Positions 53,128 through 62,065 of a stretch of 64,000 nt of DNA are shown one piece after another. The stretch comes from Halobacillus sp. Marseille-P3879 (GTDB lineage Bacteria; Bacillota; Bacilli; Bacillales; Halobacillaceae): the NCBI RefSeq assembly GCF_900240285.1, contig NZ_OESS01000001.1, forward strand, positions 124,001 through 188,000, read 5' to 3'. The notes below the pieces were generated by a model that worked only from the letters and a program-made list of their open reading frames with translations, made no database searches and had not been told where the DNA came from. Made by a program: the position numbers and the translations under genes. The stretch's first letter is position 1, and every line of letters begins with the position of its first letter.

Positions 53128-53571
53128 ATGAAAGACAAGCTTATTTCTCTTGTTGCAGCTAACATACTTTTAGGGATCATCATTTACTGGATTTCCTATG
53201 TTCCCGCTTCTCAACGGAATGAGGGCACGTATTTTTTTGGGTTTGGCGAGATCGTTACGCTGGTCATCATCTATGCAGGACCGGCTTATCTATTAGCCGG
53301 CTTACCGTGTTCATACATAATTGAAAAATATACGAAGCGGAAAAATGGGGTGAAGGGCTATTTCCTGCGGCTTGGGCTTTATTCAGCAGCAGGCTTAGCG
53401 ACCGGTTTGTTTTACTCGCTTATTGTATTTCGGGAAATGCCTGTCCTCATTGAAGGGGGGATCATTTTTTTAGGTTTGAGCTTAATAGCCTCAACTGTTT
53501 ATTATCATATCCTGCTGGTGGTTACGTGTAGAAGTAATAGGCGGGAGAATCAATTGAGGAACATCATGTAA
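53128..53571 (+). CDS. Membrane protein, four helices
   Basis: This 147-residue protein has four predicted helices (about 5-24, 37-60, 80-102, 108-130) and a basic C-terminus. A G-rich ribosome binding site precedes the ATG. No family is recognised. It stands alone between two control regions. Confidence 0.65.
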   Translation: MKDKLISLVAANILLGIIIYWISYVPASQRNEGTYFFGFGEIVTLVIIYAGPAYLLAGLPCSYIIEKYTKRKNGVKGYFLRLGLYSAAGLATGLFYSLIVFREMPVLIEGGIIFLGLSLIASTVYYHILLVVTCRSNRRENQLRNIM

Positions 53572-53679
53572 GCTGCTTTTTCATAAGAGGGGGGAGTCTT
53601 TTTAACTAGTAAAATCTTATGATTACTTTTCCTGGATGAAGTGCTAAAGTTGAAATTGTTGTATTTTTCTATCAACTCA

Positions 53680-53693
53680 TGAAATCGATTTCA
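53680..53693. promoter_or_regulatory. Perfect cre palindrome before the dicarboxylate symporter
   Basis: TGAAATCGATTTCA is a fully symmetric match to the cre consensus and ends 23 bp before the ATG of the symporter gene, a position suited to CcpA-mediated roadblock or repression. Confidence 0.7.
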
Positions 53694-53716
53694 AAGACAT
53701 CTAAGGAGGAACGCAT

Positions 53717-55141
53717 ATGGAGTTTAGACAAAGATTCGGACTGGTTCTTGGTCCTTTGCTGTTTGCTATTCTGTTCTTTATCCCGGCTATTACAGGGCTT
53801 GAGAGCGAGCCGAGGGCCGTTCTGGCGGTCACAGCCTGGGTTGCGACCTGGTGGATCACCGAAGCGATGCCGATTCCGGCGACATCGCTGCTGCCGATCT
53901 TCCTGCTACCAATTACAGGTGGGACGGATCAGGGTACGGCGTCAATGGCGTACGCAGACCCGATTGTGTTCATGTATATGGGTGGTTTTACCATTGCCCT
54001 TGCGATTCAGAAGTGGGACTTACATAAAAGGATTGCAATGACGATTATTTCGTTCGTCGGCACCGGCAGCCATCGGATGATTCTTGGTGTAATCATTGCG
54101 ACGGCCGGACTGTCGATGTGGATTTCGAATGCGGCGACAGCGCTTATGATGCTTCCCATCGCGCTGGCGTTAATTGCAGAAGTAAAGGAGAAGAATTTCT
54201 TCGATGAGCCTTCCCTGCACCGTTTCGCCAAGGGGCTTCTGCTATCAGTTGCTTACGCCGCCTCAATCGGCGGGCTTGCGACAATTATCGGTTCTGTGCC
54301 GAACGCGGCATTCGTAGCCGTTGCGGCCAACAATCTCGATCGTACGGTTTCTTTTTTTGACTGGTTTATCTTCGGGTTTCCGTTGACGATTATATTGTTA
54401 GTCGGGCTGTATTTCTACCTGACAAAAATACAATTTAAGGTGAAAACCCAAAAAGACATTTCTACGGATTTTGCGAAAAATCAATTGAAGGATCTTGGAC
54501 CGATGTCCTATGAGGAAAAAGCGGTGCTCACGGTATTCAGTGTGGTGGGTGCGCTCTGGATGACGAGCGGCTTTATTCCTGAAGACTATAGGCTTTCTGA
54601 TACTTCAATCTCTATGATTGGTGCCGTCTCTATGTTCCTTTTCCCGGCCAGGCAGGCAAAAGGCGGGCTTATGGTCTGGGAGGATATGAAAGAGCTGCCG
54701 TGGGGACTGTTGTTGTTGTTCGGGGGCGGACTTTCTCTTGCCGCTGGATTTGAATCCTCGAATTTAACGGAATGGATTGGGGATCAGCTGCAGGGTCTTG
54801 AAGTACTGCCGTTCCTGCTTATCTTAATCACCCTTGCGACGATCGTGCTCTTCATGACGGAAATCATGTCCAATACGGCTGTTTCCAACATGCTGATCCC
54901 GATCAGTATTGGCCTTGCGCTCGGTATCGGAGCAGATCCGTATGCGATCATGGGGGTTGTGGCATTAACCGCTTCCTGTGCATTTATGCTGCCCATCTCG
55001 ACGCCCCCGAACGCTGCTGTGTTCAGTTCGGATTATTTAACGATTGACGATATGGTGAAAGCCGGATTCTGGATGAACGTTCTGTCGATTATTGTGATTG
55101 TGCTGTTCGTTTATCTCTGGCAGCCGGTGGTATTGAATTAA
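53717..55141 (+). CDS. DASS-family Na+/dicarboxylate symporter
   Basis: This 474-residue transporter has about 12 helices and the two SNT-type substrate and sodium motifs, SNAATALMM and EIMSNTAVSNM, plus GSVPNAAF and SCAFMLPISTPPNA. It belongs to the SdcS/CitT branch and imports succinate, malate or fumarate with Na+. TAAGGAGG lies upstream of the ATG. A cre site in the leader implies carbon catabolite repression. With mqo and the CoA-transferase, it adds to C4-acid metabolism in this window. Confidence 0.9.
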   Translation: MEFRQRFGLVLGPLLFAILFFIPAITGLESEPRAVLAVTAWVATWWITEAMPIPATSLLPIFLLPITGGTDQGTASMAYADPIVFMYMGGFTIALAIQKWDLHKRIAMTIISFVGTGSHRMILGVIIATAGLSMWISNAATALMMLPIALALIAEVKEKNFFDEPSLHRFAKGLLLSVAYAASIGGLATIIGSVPNAAFVAVAANNLDRTVSFFDWFIFGFPLTIILLVGLYFYLTKIQFKVKTQKDISTDFAKNQLKDLGPMSYEEKAVLTVFSVVGALWMTSGFIPEDYRLSDTSISMIGAVSMFLFPARQAKGGLMVWEDMKELPWGLLLLFGGGLSLAAGFESSNLTEWIGDQLQGLEVLPFLLILITLATIVLFMTEIMSNTAVSNMLIPISIGLALGIGADPYAIMGVVALTASCAFMLPISTPPNAAVFSSDYLTIDDMVKAGFWMNVLSIIVIVLFVYLWQPVVLN

Positions 55142-55150
55142 TACGAGGTG

Positions 55151-55182
55151 AAAGCTCTCCTTAACGGGGAGCTTTTATTTTT
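55151..55182 (+). terminator. Terminator of the dicarboxylate symporter gene
   Basis: AAAGCTCTCC pairs with GGGGAGCTTT across TTAAC and ends in a T-rich tract. The rest of the 312-nt gap to 55453 holds a GGACCTCAC/GTGAGGTCC hairpin at 55241-55265 and no gene. Confidence 0.8.
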
Positions 55183-55420
55183 GGAAAAAGACTTCATTGT
55201 GAGAATGAGCGGGTTTCCATCAAGCAGGAAGAAATAGGGGGGACCTCACGGGAGAAGTGAGGTCCTGGTGGTCATTATTCTACTGCTCCTCACTAAATTG
55301 GTTAGAAAAGTGAGAAGAAAGGTCACCTCAAATTGTAGTACACTTATACTTTAATGTAAACACGCTTTAAATAATTAAAGTATTAATCTCTTTACTTATG
55401 GACCTGTAAAGTCCTTTGAA

Positions 55421-55448
55421 AAAGCTTCAGCTCGAGGCTGAAGCTTTT
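55421..55448 (-). terminator. Terminator of the secreted helical protein gene
   Basis: On the minus strand AAAAGCTTCAGC pairs with GCTGAAGCTTT around a 5-nt loop, followed by T and C residues. Confidence 0.85.
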
Positions 55449-55453
55449 CGAAA

Positions 55454-56098
55454 TTATTGCTTGAATTTATCTGGAAACTGTTTCACAACACCTTCCGAGA
55501 TGGCATCCGACATTAAGATGATATGAGTAACCCCTTCATCAATCGCAACGATTCTTTCATCCCATTCTTTTTCTAAGCTAGCGGCTAAGTCATCGGCTAC
55601 TAATTCCAAATGTTCATGCAGCATGTTTAATAATTCATCCTTATTTAAATGAGGGTTGGCCTCACTAAGGAAAGACGCTATATCATCAGCATTTCTATAC
55701 CATTCTTCGTTGAGCTGACCCACCAGATCCTGCTCCCCGTTCTTAGCCGCATCTACAATCTTGCCGGCAATAACGATATGTTCCTTAAGCAGATCCGTAA
55801 GTTTACTCCCGGCTTCCTCTCCGTATATCGGCTTCACCGCATTACCGATATCCTCCTGATTTCTTAGAAGCCTCTCCAGCACTTGCTCTTGATCCTCCGC
55901 ACCTGCAGTGGTTGCACTTGTAATATAATTGCTTGTCCACAATACATGATCAATCCAAAGCCTTCTGAACTCATTTTCGAATTCTACTGCTGCCGGACTC
56001 ATGAATTGTTCCTCTGCTTCACTATTGGCACTAACAACGCCAGGTAACAGACTTACGAGAAATAATACAGTTAACACCGTACACAAATGTTTTTTCAT
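55454..56098 (-). CDS. Secreted helical protein of unknown function
   Basis: This 214-residue protein has a clear signal peptide (hydrophobic 5-20, cut after VSA) and a mature part made of long helices with paired His and Asp/Glu residues (WIDHVLW, LKEHIVIA, MLHEHLELVADDL), suggesting a four-helix bundle that might bind a metal. Similar exported proteins are found in Bacillus with unhelpful annotations. AAGGAGT lies upstream of the ATG. No enzymatic function is claimed. Confidence 0.7.
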   Translation of the reverse strand: MKKHLCTVLTVLFLVSLLPGVVSANSEAEEQFMSPAAVEFENEFRRLWIDHVLWTSNYITSATTAGAEDQEQVLERLLRNQEDIGNAVKPIYGEEAGSKLTDLLKEHIVIAGKIVDAAKNGEQDLVGQLNEEWYRNADDIASFLSEANPHLNKDELLNMLHEHLELVADDLAASLEKEWDERIVAIDEGVTHIILMSDAISEGVVKQFPDKFKQ

Positions 56099-56295
56099 TA
56101 AAATTTACTCCTTCCAAATTAAAAAGTCATTCCTATTATTGCTGCGTTAATTTTTTTCATTCGTCCAAAAACCGTACGTACCTTTTAATGACGGAAATCA
56201 CCAATCGGGGATTTGACGAAAAAATAAAGAAGGAGTATGAAGCTATTGGTAGAATCTAGATAATGATAGCAAAAGTCTAAAAACAGGAGGTCATC

Positions 56296-56691
56296 ATGGG
56301 CAGATTAGTTCATTTTGAGATTCACGTGGATGACATGGAACGTGCAAAGACGTTTTACGGAGAGGTATTTGGATGGACATTTGAAGATTGGAGCGATTAT
56401 GCGGGCATGCCTTATTTCGGTGCCGTGACGGGCGATGAAAAGGAGATGGGAATTAACGGGGCGTTAATGCAGCGTCAAAGTGCTCCTCCCGAACTAAACC
56501 AGCCTTTGAATGCTTTTGCTTGTACGATGGGGGTGGATGATTTCGATTCTGCTGAATCGAAAATTATTGATAATGGAGGCAAGGTTGCCATGCCAAAATA
56601 TGCGCTGCCCGGGATGGCCTGGCAGGGATATTTTATGGATACGGAAGGAAATCTCTTTGGTGTTCACCAGCCGGATGAAAACGCAAAGTAG
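56296..56691 (+). CDS. VOC-family protein
   Basis: This 131-residue protein has two VOC repeats: GRLVHFEIHVDDMERAKTFY at the start and the second half with DNGGKVAMPKYALPG and GNLFGVHQP at the end. Such proteins include glyoxalases and antibiotic-binding proteins; the conserved His and Glu ligands are partly present. AGGAGG precedes the ATG. It is 21 nt ahead of a second VOC gene, with which it is probably co-transcribed. Confidence 0.85.
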   Translation: MGRLVHFEIHVDDMERAKTFYGEVFGWTFEDWSDYAGMPYFGAVTGDEKEMGINGALMQRQSAPPELNQPLNAFACTMGVDDFDSAESKIIDNGGKVAMPKYALPGMAWQGYFMDTEGNLFGVHQPDENAK

Positions 56692-56712
56692 TCGGCGAAA
56701 GGGAGGAATGAG

Positions 56713-57084
56713 ATGAAACTTGGTGCATTTTCTATAAGTTTAAGTGTAAAAGACATTCACAAATCAAAAGCATTTTATGAAAAGTTAGGGTTTGATGCCC
56801 TTGGGGGAGATCCTGCCCAAAATTGGCTCATTATGAAAAATGAAAACTGTGTGATCGGGCTGTTTCAAGGAATGTTCGAGAAAAATATCCTCACCTTCAA
56901 TCCTGGATGGAACCAAAATGCCGAAAATATTGATTCGTTCACCGATGTTCGGGAACTCCAAAAGCAGCTGAAAGAAAACGGTATTAACATTTTGGCTGAG
57001 GCGGATGAAACGAGCGAAGGACCCGAAAGTCTAACCATTGAAGACCCGGATGGAAACCCTATTCTAATTGATCAACACAGGTGA
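56713..57084 (+). CDS. VOC-family protein
   Basis: This 123-residue protein has the VOC fold with [21 protein letters not shown] at the start and [14 protein letters not shown] at the end. It is not a close copy of the preceding VOC protein. GGGAGGAATG precedes the ATG. The stop codon directly abuts an array of 21-bp tandem repeats. Substrate unknown. Confidence 0.85.
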   Translation: MKLGAFSISLSVKDIHKSKAFYEKLGFDALGGDPAQNWLIMKNENCVIGLFQGMFEKNILTFNPGWNQNAENIDSFTDVRELQKQLKENGINILAEADETSEGPESLTIEDPDGNPILIDQHR

Positions 57085-57209
57085 CGTTAAAGCGCTATTT
57101 TTTTTGTTAGGTCGTTATCCCTAAGCGTTAAGTCGTTATCTTCCAACGTTACGTCGCTATCTTCCGACGTTAAGGCATTATCCTCCGCCGTTAAGGCGCT
57201 ATCCATATA
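57085..57209. repeat. Tandem array of six 21-bp repeats
   Basis: Units start at 57085, 57105, 57126, 57147, 57168 and 57189; all but the first (20 bp) are 21 bp. The consensus is CGTTAAGKCGYTATCYTCCRM, with CGTTA and TATC most conserved. There are no spacers, so this is a minisatellite and not a CRISPR array. It fills the gap between the VOC pair and a small gene. Confidence 0.85.
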
Positions 57210-57321
57210 CTTAAAGAATCGTTCTCCTGGCCGCGGCGACCCTGTTGCACGAATAAATTAAGGGAAATCATCTAACTCTACAAAAGAACGTGCAAAAAAG
57301 GATAGGATGGAGGATCGTCAC

Positions 57322-57570
57322 ATGAAGATAGACAATATGGAGGCCGTCATGGAAAACCTTAACGATGCCCACCAGGCTGTTCAAAGAGCTCAAGCGGATC
57401 CAAATGGCTATACGGAGGCGCAGCAGCATGTAAAACAAGCGGAAGAAATGCTTAGTGAAGCAAGGCGTAATCCAAACATCAACAACGCAGCCAATACATT
57501 AGAATGGAAACGTGCAGCCGATTTACTACGTATGATCGAAGAGACGAGTCAGGCGATCAGCCGGCGCTAA
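57322..57570 (+). CDS. Small helical protein, DUF2564-like
   Basis: This 82-residue protein is almost entirely helical and polar (NLNDAHQAVQRAQADPNG, then EAQQHVKQAEEMLSEARRNP). It resembles DUF2564-type small Bacillus proteins in size and pattern, though this assignment is weak. The ATG at 57322 follows GGAGG (57309-57313) at 8 nt. A terminator follows at once. Confidence 0.6.
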   Translation: MKIDNMEAVMENLNDAHQAVQRAQADPNGYTEAQQHVKQAEEMLSEARRNPNINNAANTLEWKRAADLLRMIEETSQAISRR

Positions 57571-57606
57571 ACACACATTGCTGATAAAGCAACGTGTGTT
57601 TTTTTG
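57571..57606 (+). terminator. Rho-independent terminator
   Basis: ACACACATTGCT pairs with AGCAACGTGTGT with one mismatch and a 5-nt loop, followed by seven T. Confidence 0.88.
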
Positions 57607-57709
57607 TCTCATTCGGGGATTCCGCGCTGCAAACACTCTCAATTGTGATAATCTCTGAGCTGTGGAATAGATATAGTACAAGCCCTCATAAAAGTAAGGA
57701 GTGAAAATA

Positions 57710-58339
57710 TTGGGAGTGTTTTTGAGCTATATTTTTCTTGGGTTATCTTTAGCCGCCCCTCTCGGACCAATCAACGCCGCACAGATTAATCACGGGATCA
57801 AAAATGGATTTTTCCATTCATGGTTAATCGGGCTGGGCTCCATCGTGGCTGAAATTTTCTTCATTCTTGCTGTTTTTTTTGGTGTCGTCCATTTCCTGGA
57901 AACTTCTTTTATGAAGACGTTTCTTTGGTCGTTTGGCTCTTTTGTATTGTTCTATACAGGCATTGAGAGCATTACAAGTTCTCAAAAGCTTGAACTGAGC
58001 GAAGACCGCACAAAGGATTCATTAAGGAAAACATTTACCACAGGATTCCTCATCTCCATTAGTAATCCCCTTTCGATTTTGTTCTGGCTCGGTATTTATG
58101 GTTCGGTATTAGCGAATACGATTGATAAATATGATAATGCTCATCTTCTCCTCTATGGCGGTGCCATTTTAATCGGTGTGATGGCATGGGATATCACGAT
58201 GGCCTCGGTTTCCAGTGGATTCCGTAAGTTCTTAACGGAACGAACGTTAAAAAGAATTGCTGTTGTGACGGGAGTATCTTTACTCGGCTTCGCAGTCTAC
58301 TTCGGTTATCAAGCCATCCGGCTGATTTTTCACCTTTAA
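57710..58339 (+). CDS. LysE/RhtB-family exporter
   Basis: This 209-residue exporter has six helices and the family signature GLSLAAPLGPINAAQIN near the start; SISNPLSILFWLGIYG is the second conserved region. It pumps out amino acids or related compounds. The TTG at 57710 is preferred because AAGGAG (57696-57701) overlaps the GTG at 57701. No riboswitch or regulator gene is seen next to it. Confidence 0.87.
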   Translation: MGVFLSYIFLGLSLAAPLGPINAAQINHGIKNGFFHSWLIGLGSIVAEIFFILAVFFGVVHFLETSFMKTFLWSFGSFVLFYTGIESITSSQKLELSEDRTKDSLRKTFTTGFLISISNPLSILFWLGIYGSVLANTIDKYDNAHLLLYGGAILIGVMAWDITMASVSSGFRKFLTERTLKRIAVVTGVSLLGFAVYFGYQAIRLIFHL

Positions 58340-58429
58340 ATATGTGCCTTCGATTGAAATAGTAAAGGCAGCACGAATACATAAAGTTCCAATTGGAGGG
58401 TCGAGCTATCAGGTTCAAGGCTCACTAGC

Positions 58430-58462
58430 GGGTCCAGCTGTACGTCGGTTGGGCTCTTTTTT
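58430..58462 (+). terminator. Probable terminator of the LysE-type gene
   Basis: GGGTCCAGC (58430-58438) pairs with GTTGGGCTC (58448-58456) using three G-U pairs, followed by six T. Confidence 0.65.
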
Positions 58463-58564
58463 ATATATCAGGAATATAATTGGTCGTTAAAACAAATAAA
58501 TAAAGTGGATTTTAAAAGGTGCGACCTTGCCGCTAATCATGTTTTCGCATAAAGGAGAAAGATT

Positions 58565-59926
58565 ATGAAGTGTTCGACCACGAATAACCAGACGTCAAAC
58601 TCTGAATCTAAGGGGAATTTAAAATGGTGGCAGCTCTCTTTAGTCGGAGTAGGGTGCACGATTGGAACAGGTTATTTTTTAGGTTCAAGTATCGGAATCG
58701 GCCTGACAGGACCTTCCATTGTCTTTTCCTTCCTATTGGCAGCGATCGGTACGTATATTGTTTTTAATTTATTGGCCAAAATGACAGCAAAAGATCCTCA
58801 AGAGGGATCCTTTTGTTATTATTCAGGCAAAGCCTTCGGACGCTGGGCGAGGTTCAGCTGCGGGTGGAATTACTGGTGTTCCAATATCCTCATTATGGGA
58901 AGCCAGCTCATCGCCTTATCCATTTTGACGCAACTGTGGCTGCCTAACGTTCCTTTATGGATATTTGCAGCGGGGTATGCTGTCCTTTCCATTTTTGTAG
59001 TTTTCTTAGGCACAAAAAGTTTTGATAAAGTCGAAGATATACTGGCTGTCATTAAAACAGCAGCGATCATTATGTTTATCCTGTTAGGAGCGGCCGCTTT
59101 ATTAGGGTGGGTATCAGGGGGACCGCAGGAGAAGCCGGATTTTCCCAACACCGGGAAGGAGCTTTTCCCAGAAGGATTCCCGGGGTTCTGGGCCTCGCTG
59201 ATCTATGCTTTCTATGCGTTCGGGGGCATTGAAGTTATAGGGCTTATGGCAATCCGTCTGAAAAAGAAAGAAGAAGCTCCAAAAGCCGGATCGATTATGT
59301 TGTTGCTGCTTGCCGTCATTTATATCTTGTCTTTAGGGCTGGCGGTGACGATGGTTTCCTTCCATGCTTTTGACCCTAATGAAAGTCCTTTTGTTACGGC
59401 ATTAGACGATTATAATCTTTCTTTTTTCCCTCACGTTTTTAACGCAGCCATCATCATTGCCGGTTTTTCTACGATGACGGCTGCATTGTTCGGGGTGACG
59501 ACCCTGCTTGTCACCATTGCGAAAGATGGAGATGCTCCAGCTGTATTTTCTAAAAAAATAAAATTCAAAGAACTCCCTTTAGCTGCTTTAGGACTTGGAA
59601 CAGCGGGTTTGCTTGCCTCCGTAATCACGGCTTTACTTGTTCCTGAAAAAATATATGAATACATCACGACGGCTGCCGGCATTTTACTTTTATACAACTG
59701 GTCTTTTATTATCCTGTCTGCTTTCCGTGTGCTTGGCAAGGAAAAAATGATAAGCAGAATATTCTCGATCGGAGGCTTAGTGTTACTTTTGGCTGCAGTG
59801 AGTGGGACGTTAGTGGACAAAAGTGTGCGTCCCGGTTTTTTTATTAGTTTGTTATTAATTGTAATCATTGGCGGAGTTACAGTCTGGATGAGCAGAAGAT
59901 GGAAGAAATCGAATCAACCAGGTTAA
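58565..59926 (+). CDS. APC-family amino acid permease
   Basis: This 453-residue permease has 12 helices and typical APC motifs: WWQLSLVGVGCTIGTGYFLG in helix 1, DPQEGSFCYYSGKAFGRWA and FYAFGGIEVIGLMA in helix 6. Na+ or proton-coupled amino acid uptake is expected; the amino acid cannot be named. AAAGGAG lies upstream of the ATG. It is convergent with the SDR gene. Confidence 0.9.
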   Translation: MKCSTTNNQTSNSESKGNLKWWQLSLVGVGCTIGTGYFLGSSIGIGLTGPSIVFSFLLAAIGTYIVFNLLAKMTAKDPQEGSFCYYSGKAFGRWARFSCGWNYWCSNILIMGSQLIALSILTQLWLPNVPLWIFAAGYAVLSIFVVFLGTKSFDKVEDILAVIKTAAIIMFILLGAAALLGWVSGGPQEKPDFPNTGKELFPEGFPGFWASLIYAFYAFGGIEVIGLMAIRLKKKEEAPKAGSIMLLLLAVIYILSLGLAVTMVSFHAFDPNESPFVTALDDYNLSFFPHVFNAAIIIAGFSTMTAALFGVTTLLVTIAKDGDAPAVFSKKIKFKELPLAALGLGTAGLLASVITALLVPEKIYEYITTAAGILLLYNWSFIILSAFRVLGKEKMISRIFSIGGLVLLLAAVSGTLVDKSVRPGFFISLLLIVIIGGVTVWMSRRWKKSNQPG

Positions 59927-59933
59927 ACCATGA

Positions 59934-60833
59934 TTACGATCCGACAAATTCACCACCATTAATATGGATGGTCTGCCCGGTTATATAAGACCCGTCACTT
60001 GAAGCCAGCAACACATAGACAGGCGCTAGTTCGTACGGGTGGCCAGCACGTTTCATTGGAACGTCGCTTCCAAAAGTTTTGACCATATCCGGTGTAAAAG
60101 AAGCCGGAATAAGTGGCGTCCAAATGGGACCAGGAGCCACCGCGTTGACCCGAATTCCCTGGTCGACTAGATTGTTGGCAAGAGCACGTGTAAAGCTGAC
60201 GATCGCTCCTTTCGTCGTCGTATAATCAATTAAGTCTTTTCTCCCGATATAAGCATTAATTGAAGTGGTGTTGATGATGCTTCCTCCTGCTTTCATATGA
60301 GGGACTGCAGCCTTCGTCATGTAAAAAAACGGGTGGATGTTTGTGGCAAAGGTGGTGTGCCACTGTTCATCACTAATATCTGTGAATCGATTCTGGATAA
60401 ATTGAACAGCTAAATTATTAACAAGAATATCGATTCGGCCGAACATCTCAAGAGTGTAAGAGATCACAAAACTGCAGTGTGCATTACTACGAAGGTCTCC
60501 TGGAAGTAATACGCAACGCTGCCCTAGCTGCTCAACAGCCTGCTTGGTTTCCTCCGCATCTTCATGTTCATCAAAATACGCCAGAACCAGATCGGCTCCT
60601 TCCTTCGCAAACGCAACAGCTACTGCCCTGCCAATACCACTATCCCCACCGCTTATGACGGCTACCTGGTTGTTCATTTTTCCAGTCCCGATATAGTTAG
60701 GGTTATCATAAATAGGGCGGGGAACCATTAAATATTCCATGCCTGGCTGTCTAGTCTGCTCCTGGGGAGGAAACGTATAATTGATTTCTTTACATTTTAT
60801 ATCTGAACCATAGGGGGAGGGCTTTGAATCCAT
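59934..60833 (-). CDS. SDR oxidoreductase (YhxC/YhdF-like)
   Basis: This 299-residue short-chain dehydrogenase has an N-terminal ~50-residue extension with PRPIYDNPNYIGTGK typical of the general-stress SDR group, the NAD(P) loop SGGDSGIGR (61-69), Ser191 and the catalytic Tyr204-x-x-x-Lys208. AGAGGTG precedes the ATG. Such enzymes are often sigma-B controlled in Bacillus, though no sigma-B promoter is claimed here. Substrate unknown. Confidence 0.9.
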   Translation of the reverse strand: MDSKPSPYGSDIKCKEINYTFPPQEQTRQPGMEYLMVPRPIYDNPNYIGTGKMNNQVAVISGGDSGIGRAVAVAFAKEGADLVLAYFDEHEDAEETKQAVEQLGQRCVLLPGDLRSNAHCSFVISYTLEMFGRIDILVNNLAVQFIQNRFTDISDEQWHTTFATNIHPFFYMTKAAVPHMKAGGSIINTTSINAYIGRKDLIDYTTTKGAIVSFTRALANNLVDQGIRVNAVAPGPIWTPLIPASFTPDMVKTFGSDVPMKRAGHPYELAPVYVLLASSDGSYITGQTIHINGGEFVGS

Positions 60834-61237
60834 GGGAACACCTCTTTATTCGTTTATCCTGTAATGTATTCGCATGGGGAAATATCGTTAACGTCGCAGC
60901 AGTGGCCGGCTTCCTGTTTAAAAGCAGGAAAAACTCTATAAATTGCGCCTTTTGTAGCAGAATAAGGGGGAGAACGTCCAACCATCGTAGGGGGGAGCAG
61001 GTGGAGGGCATTCTTGTGTGAAGGGTGTTTAAGGCGTCACTTGGTAATATCCCCCCCCATATCGGTTATATGGATCTAGGAAACAATGGAAGATACGCGA
61101 TATGAACAAGCGATATACTGAAGAGACAAGCGCTAGGGTAAGGAAAAAGACTCATACTTTTGTGCATATCGCGATACGCTACGGCTTGCAAAATCGTCGA
61201 AAAACCTTCATATTTAAAGTAAAGGAGGTTCGACAGC
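60834..61237. other. Gene-free stretch with CGATAY motifs
   Basis: The first half is plain apart from a TTCCTG/CAGGAA hairpin near 60910. The second half contains CCATAT/ATATGG (61057-61073), GATACGCGATAT (61092-61103), GCGATATAC (61110-61118) and the palindrome TATCGCGATA (61167-61176), which seem to be binding sites linked to the next gene. Confidence 0.6.
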
Positions 61238-61948
61238 TTGCGACACGATATTCAACCGAATGAACGAGCTTATACGACAAAAGAAGCGGCAGAAGCAGTA
61301 GGGATCGCTACGCCTACAGTACGGAAATATGGTCAGGTTTTAGAACGCAATGGTTATGAGTTTTTCAAGGATGGGGATCGTCGTATCTTTGTGCGAACCG
61401 ATATCGAAGCGCTTAAAGCGATACGCGATACGGAGAATCCGATTGATGTCACAGCTAAGTTCCTGGCAGAACAGCAAAAGGACCGGCTGGAAACGTCAAA
61501 CGAAACCGATATATCGCTTACCGATACATACGAACAGTCGATACAGGATCCAGAGCAATTACGAAGCTTCTTAAAGGTAATTGCCAACGAATTGGCTGCC
61601 TCCAGGGAAATGAATGTTCAATTGACCAATGATATGGCCGAGTTGAAAACCACAGTTTCCCGCCTCCAGCAGGATCACCACGTCATCAGTTCCGGAGTAG
61701 GTAATTTTTCCAAAAAAACTCACACGAGAATCGAGCAGTTATCCTCTCAGCAGCAAAAACATTATGAAGAGCTGCTTGAGAAAGAAAAGGAAAGAAGCGA
61801 ATCTCTCCGTCAGGAACTGCACCACCTGCGCGAGGAGCAGAAAAAGGAATGGCAGGCCCAAAATGAGTTCAACAAGCGTCTCGAGGAGTCGGTCCAGCAA
61901 AAGCCTCAAGGCGGGTTGGGGAAATTGTTTGCTATGTTTCGTAAATAA
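61238..61948 (+). CDS. MerR-like DNA-binding coiled-coil protein (RacA/DUF3967 type)
   Basis: This 236-residue protein has an N-terminal MerR-like HTH (about 10-62, YTTKEAAEAVGIATPTVRKY and DGDRRIFVRTDIEAL), a linker and a long coiled coil (about 105-220) ending in a basic GKLFAMFRK. The layout is that of RacA and of plasmid-borne DUF3967 proteins, which bind many sites and condense or anchor DNA. The start is a TTG after AAAGGAGG. CGATAC/CGATAT motifs lie upstream and inside the 5' part of the gene, including CGATATATCG at 61507. A classical MerR regulator is less likely because no metal- or drug-binding domain is present. Confidence 0.75.
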   Translation: MRHDIQPNERAYTTKEAAEAVGIATPTVRKYGQVLERNGYEFFKDGDRRIFVRTDIEALKAIRDTENPIDVTAKFLAEQQKDRLETSNETDISLTDTYEQSIQDPEQLRSFLKVIANELAASREMNVQLTNDMAELKTTVSRLQQDHHVISSGVGNFSKKTHTRIEQLSSQQQKHYEELLEKEKERSESLRQELHHLREEQKKEWQAQNEFNKRLEESVQQKPQGGLGKLFAMFRK

Positions 61949-61964
61949 ATAACCTTCTCTCTAT

Positions 61965-61993
61965 CCCTTAGCGATCTAAGGGGTTTTATTTTT
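61965..61993 (+). terminator. Rho-independent terminator
   Basis: CCCTTAG (61965-61971) and CTAAGGG (61976-61982) flank a CGAT loop and precede a T-rich tract. Confidence 0.75.
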
Positions 61994-62065
61994 ATTGCTT
62001 TAAACACGCGTTTCGGTGCCCTTCATAAACTAATGCCAACATGCTTAAAAAGGAGAGAAGTTTAG

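Noticed and set aside
57085-57209. CRISPR-like array
   Set aside because: The 21-bp units are contiguous, with no spacers, and no cas gene is near; it is a tandem repeat.
58340-58462. Riboswitch upstream of the APC permease
   Set aside because: The stretch folds only into the terminator of the LysE-type gene; no known aptamer core was recognised.
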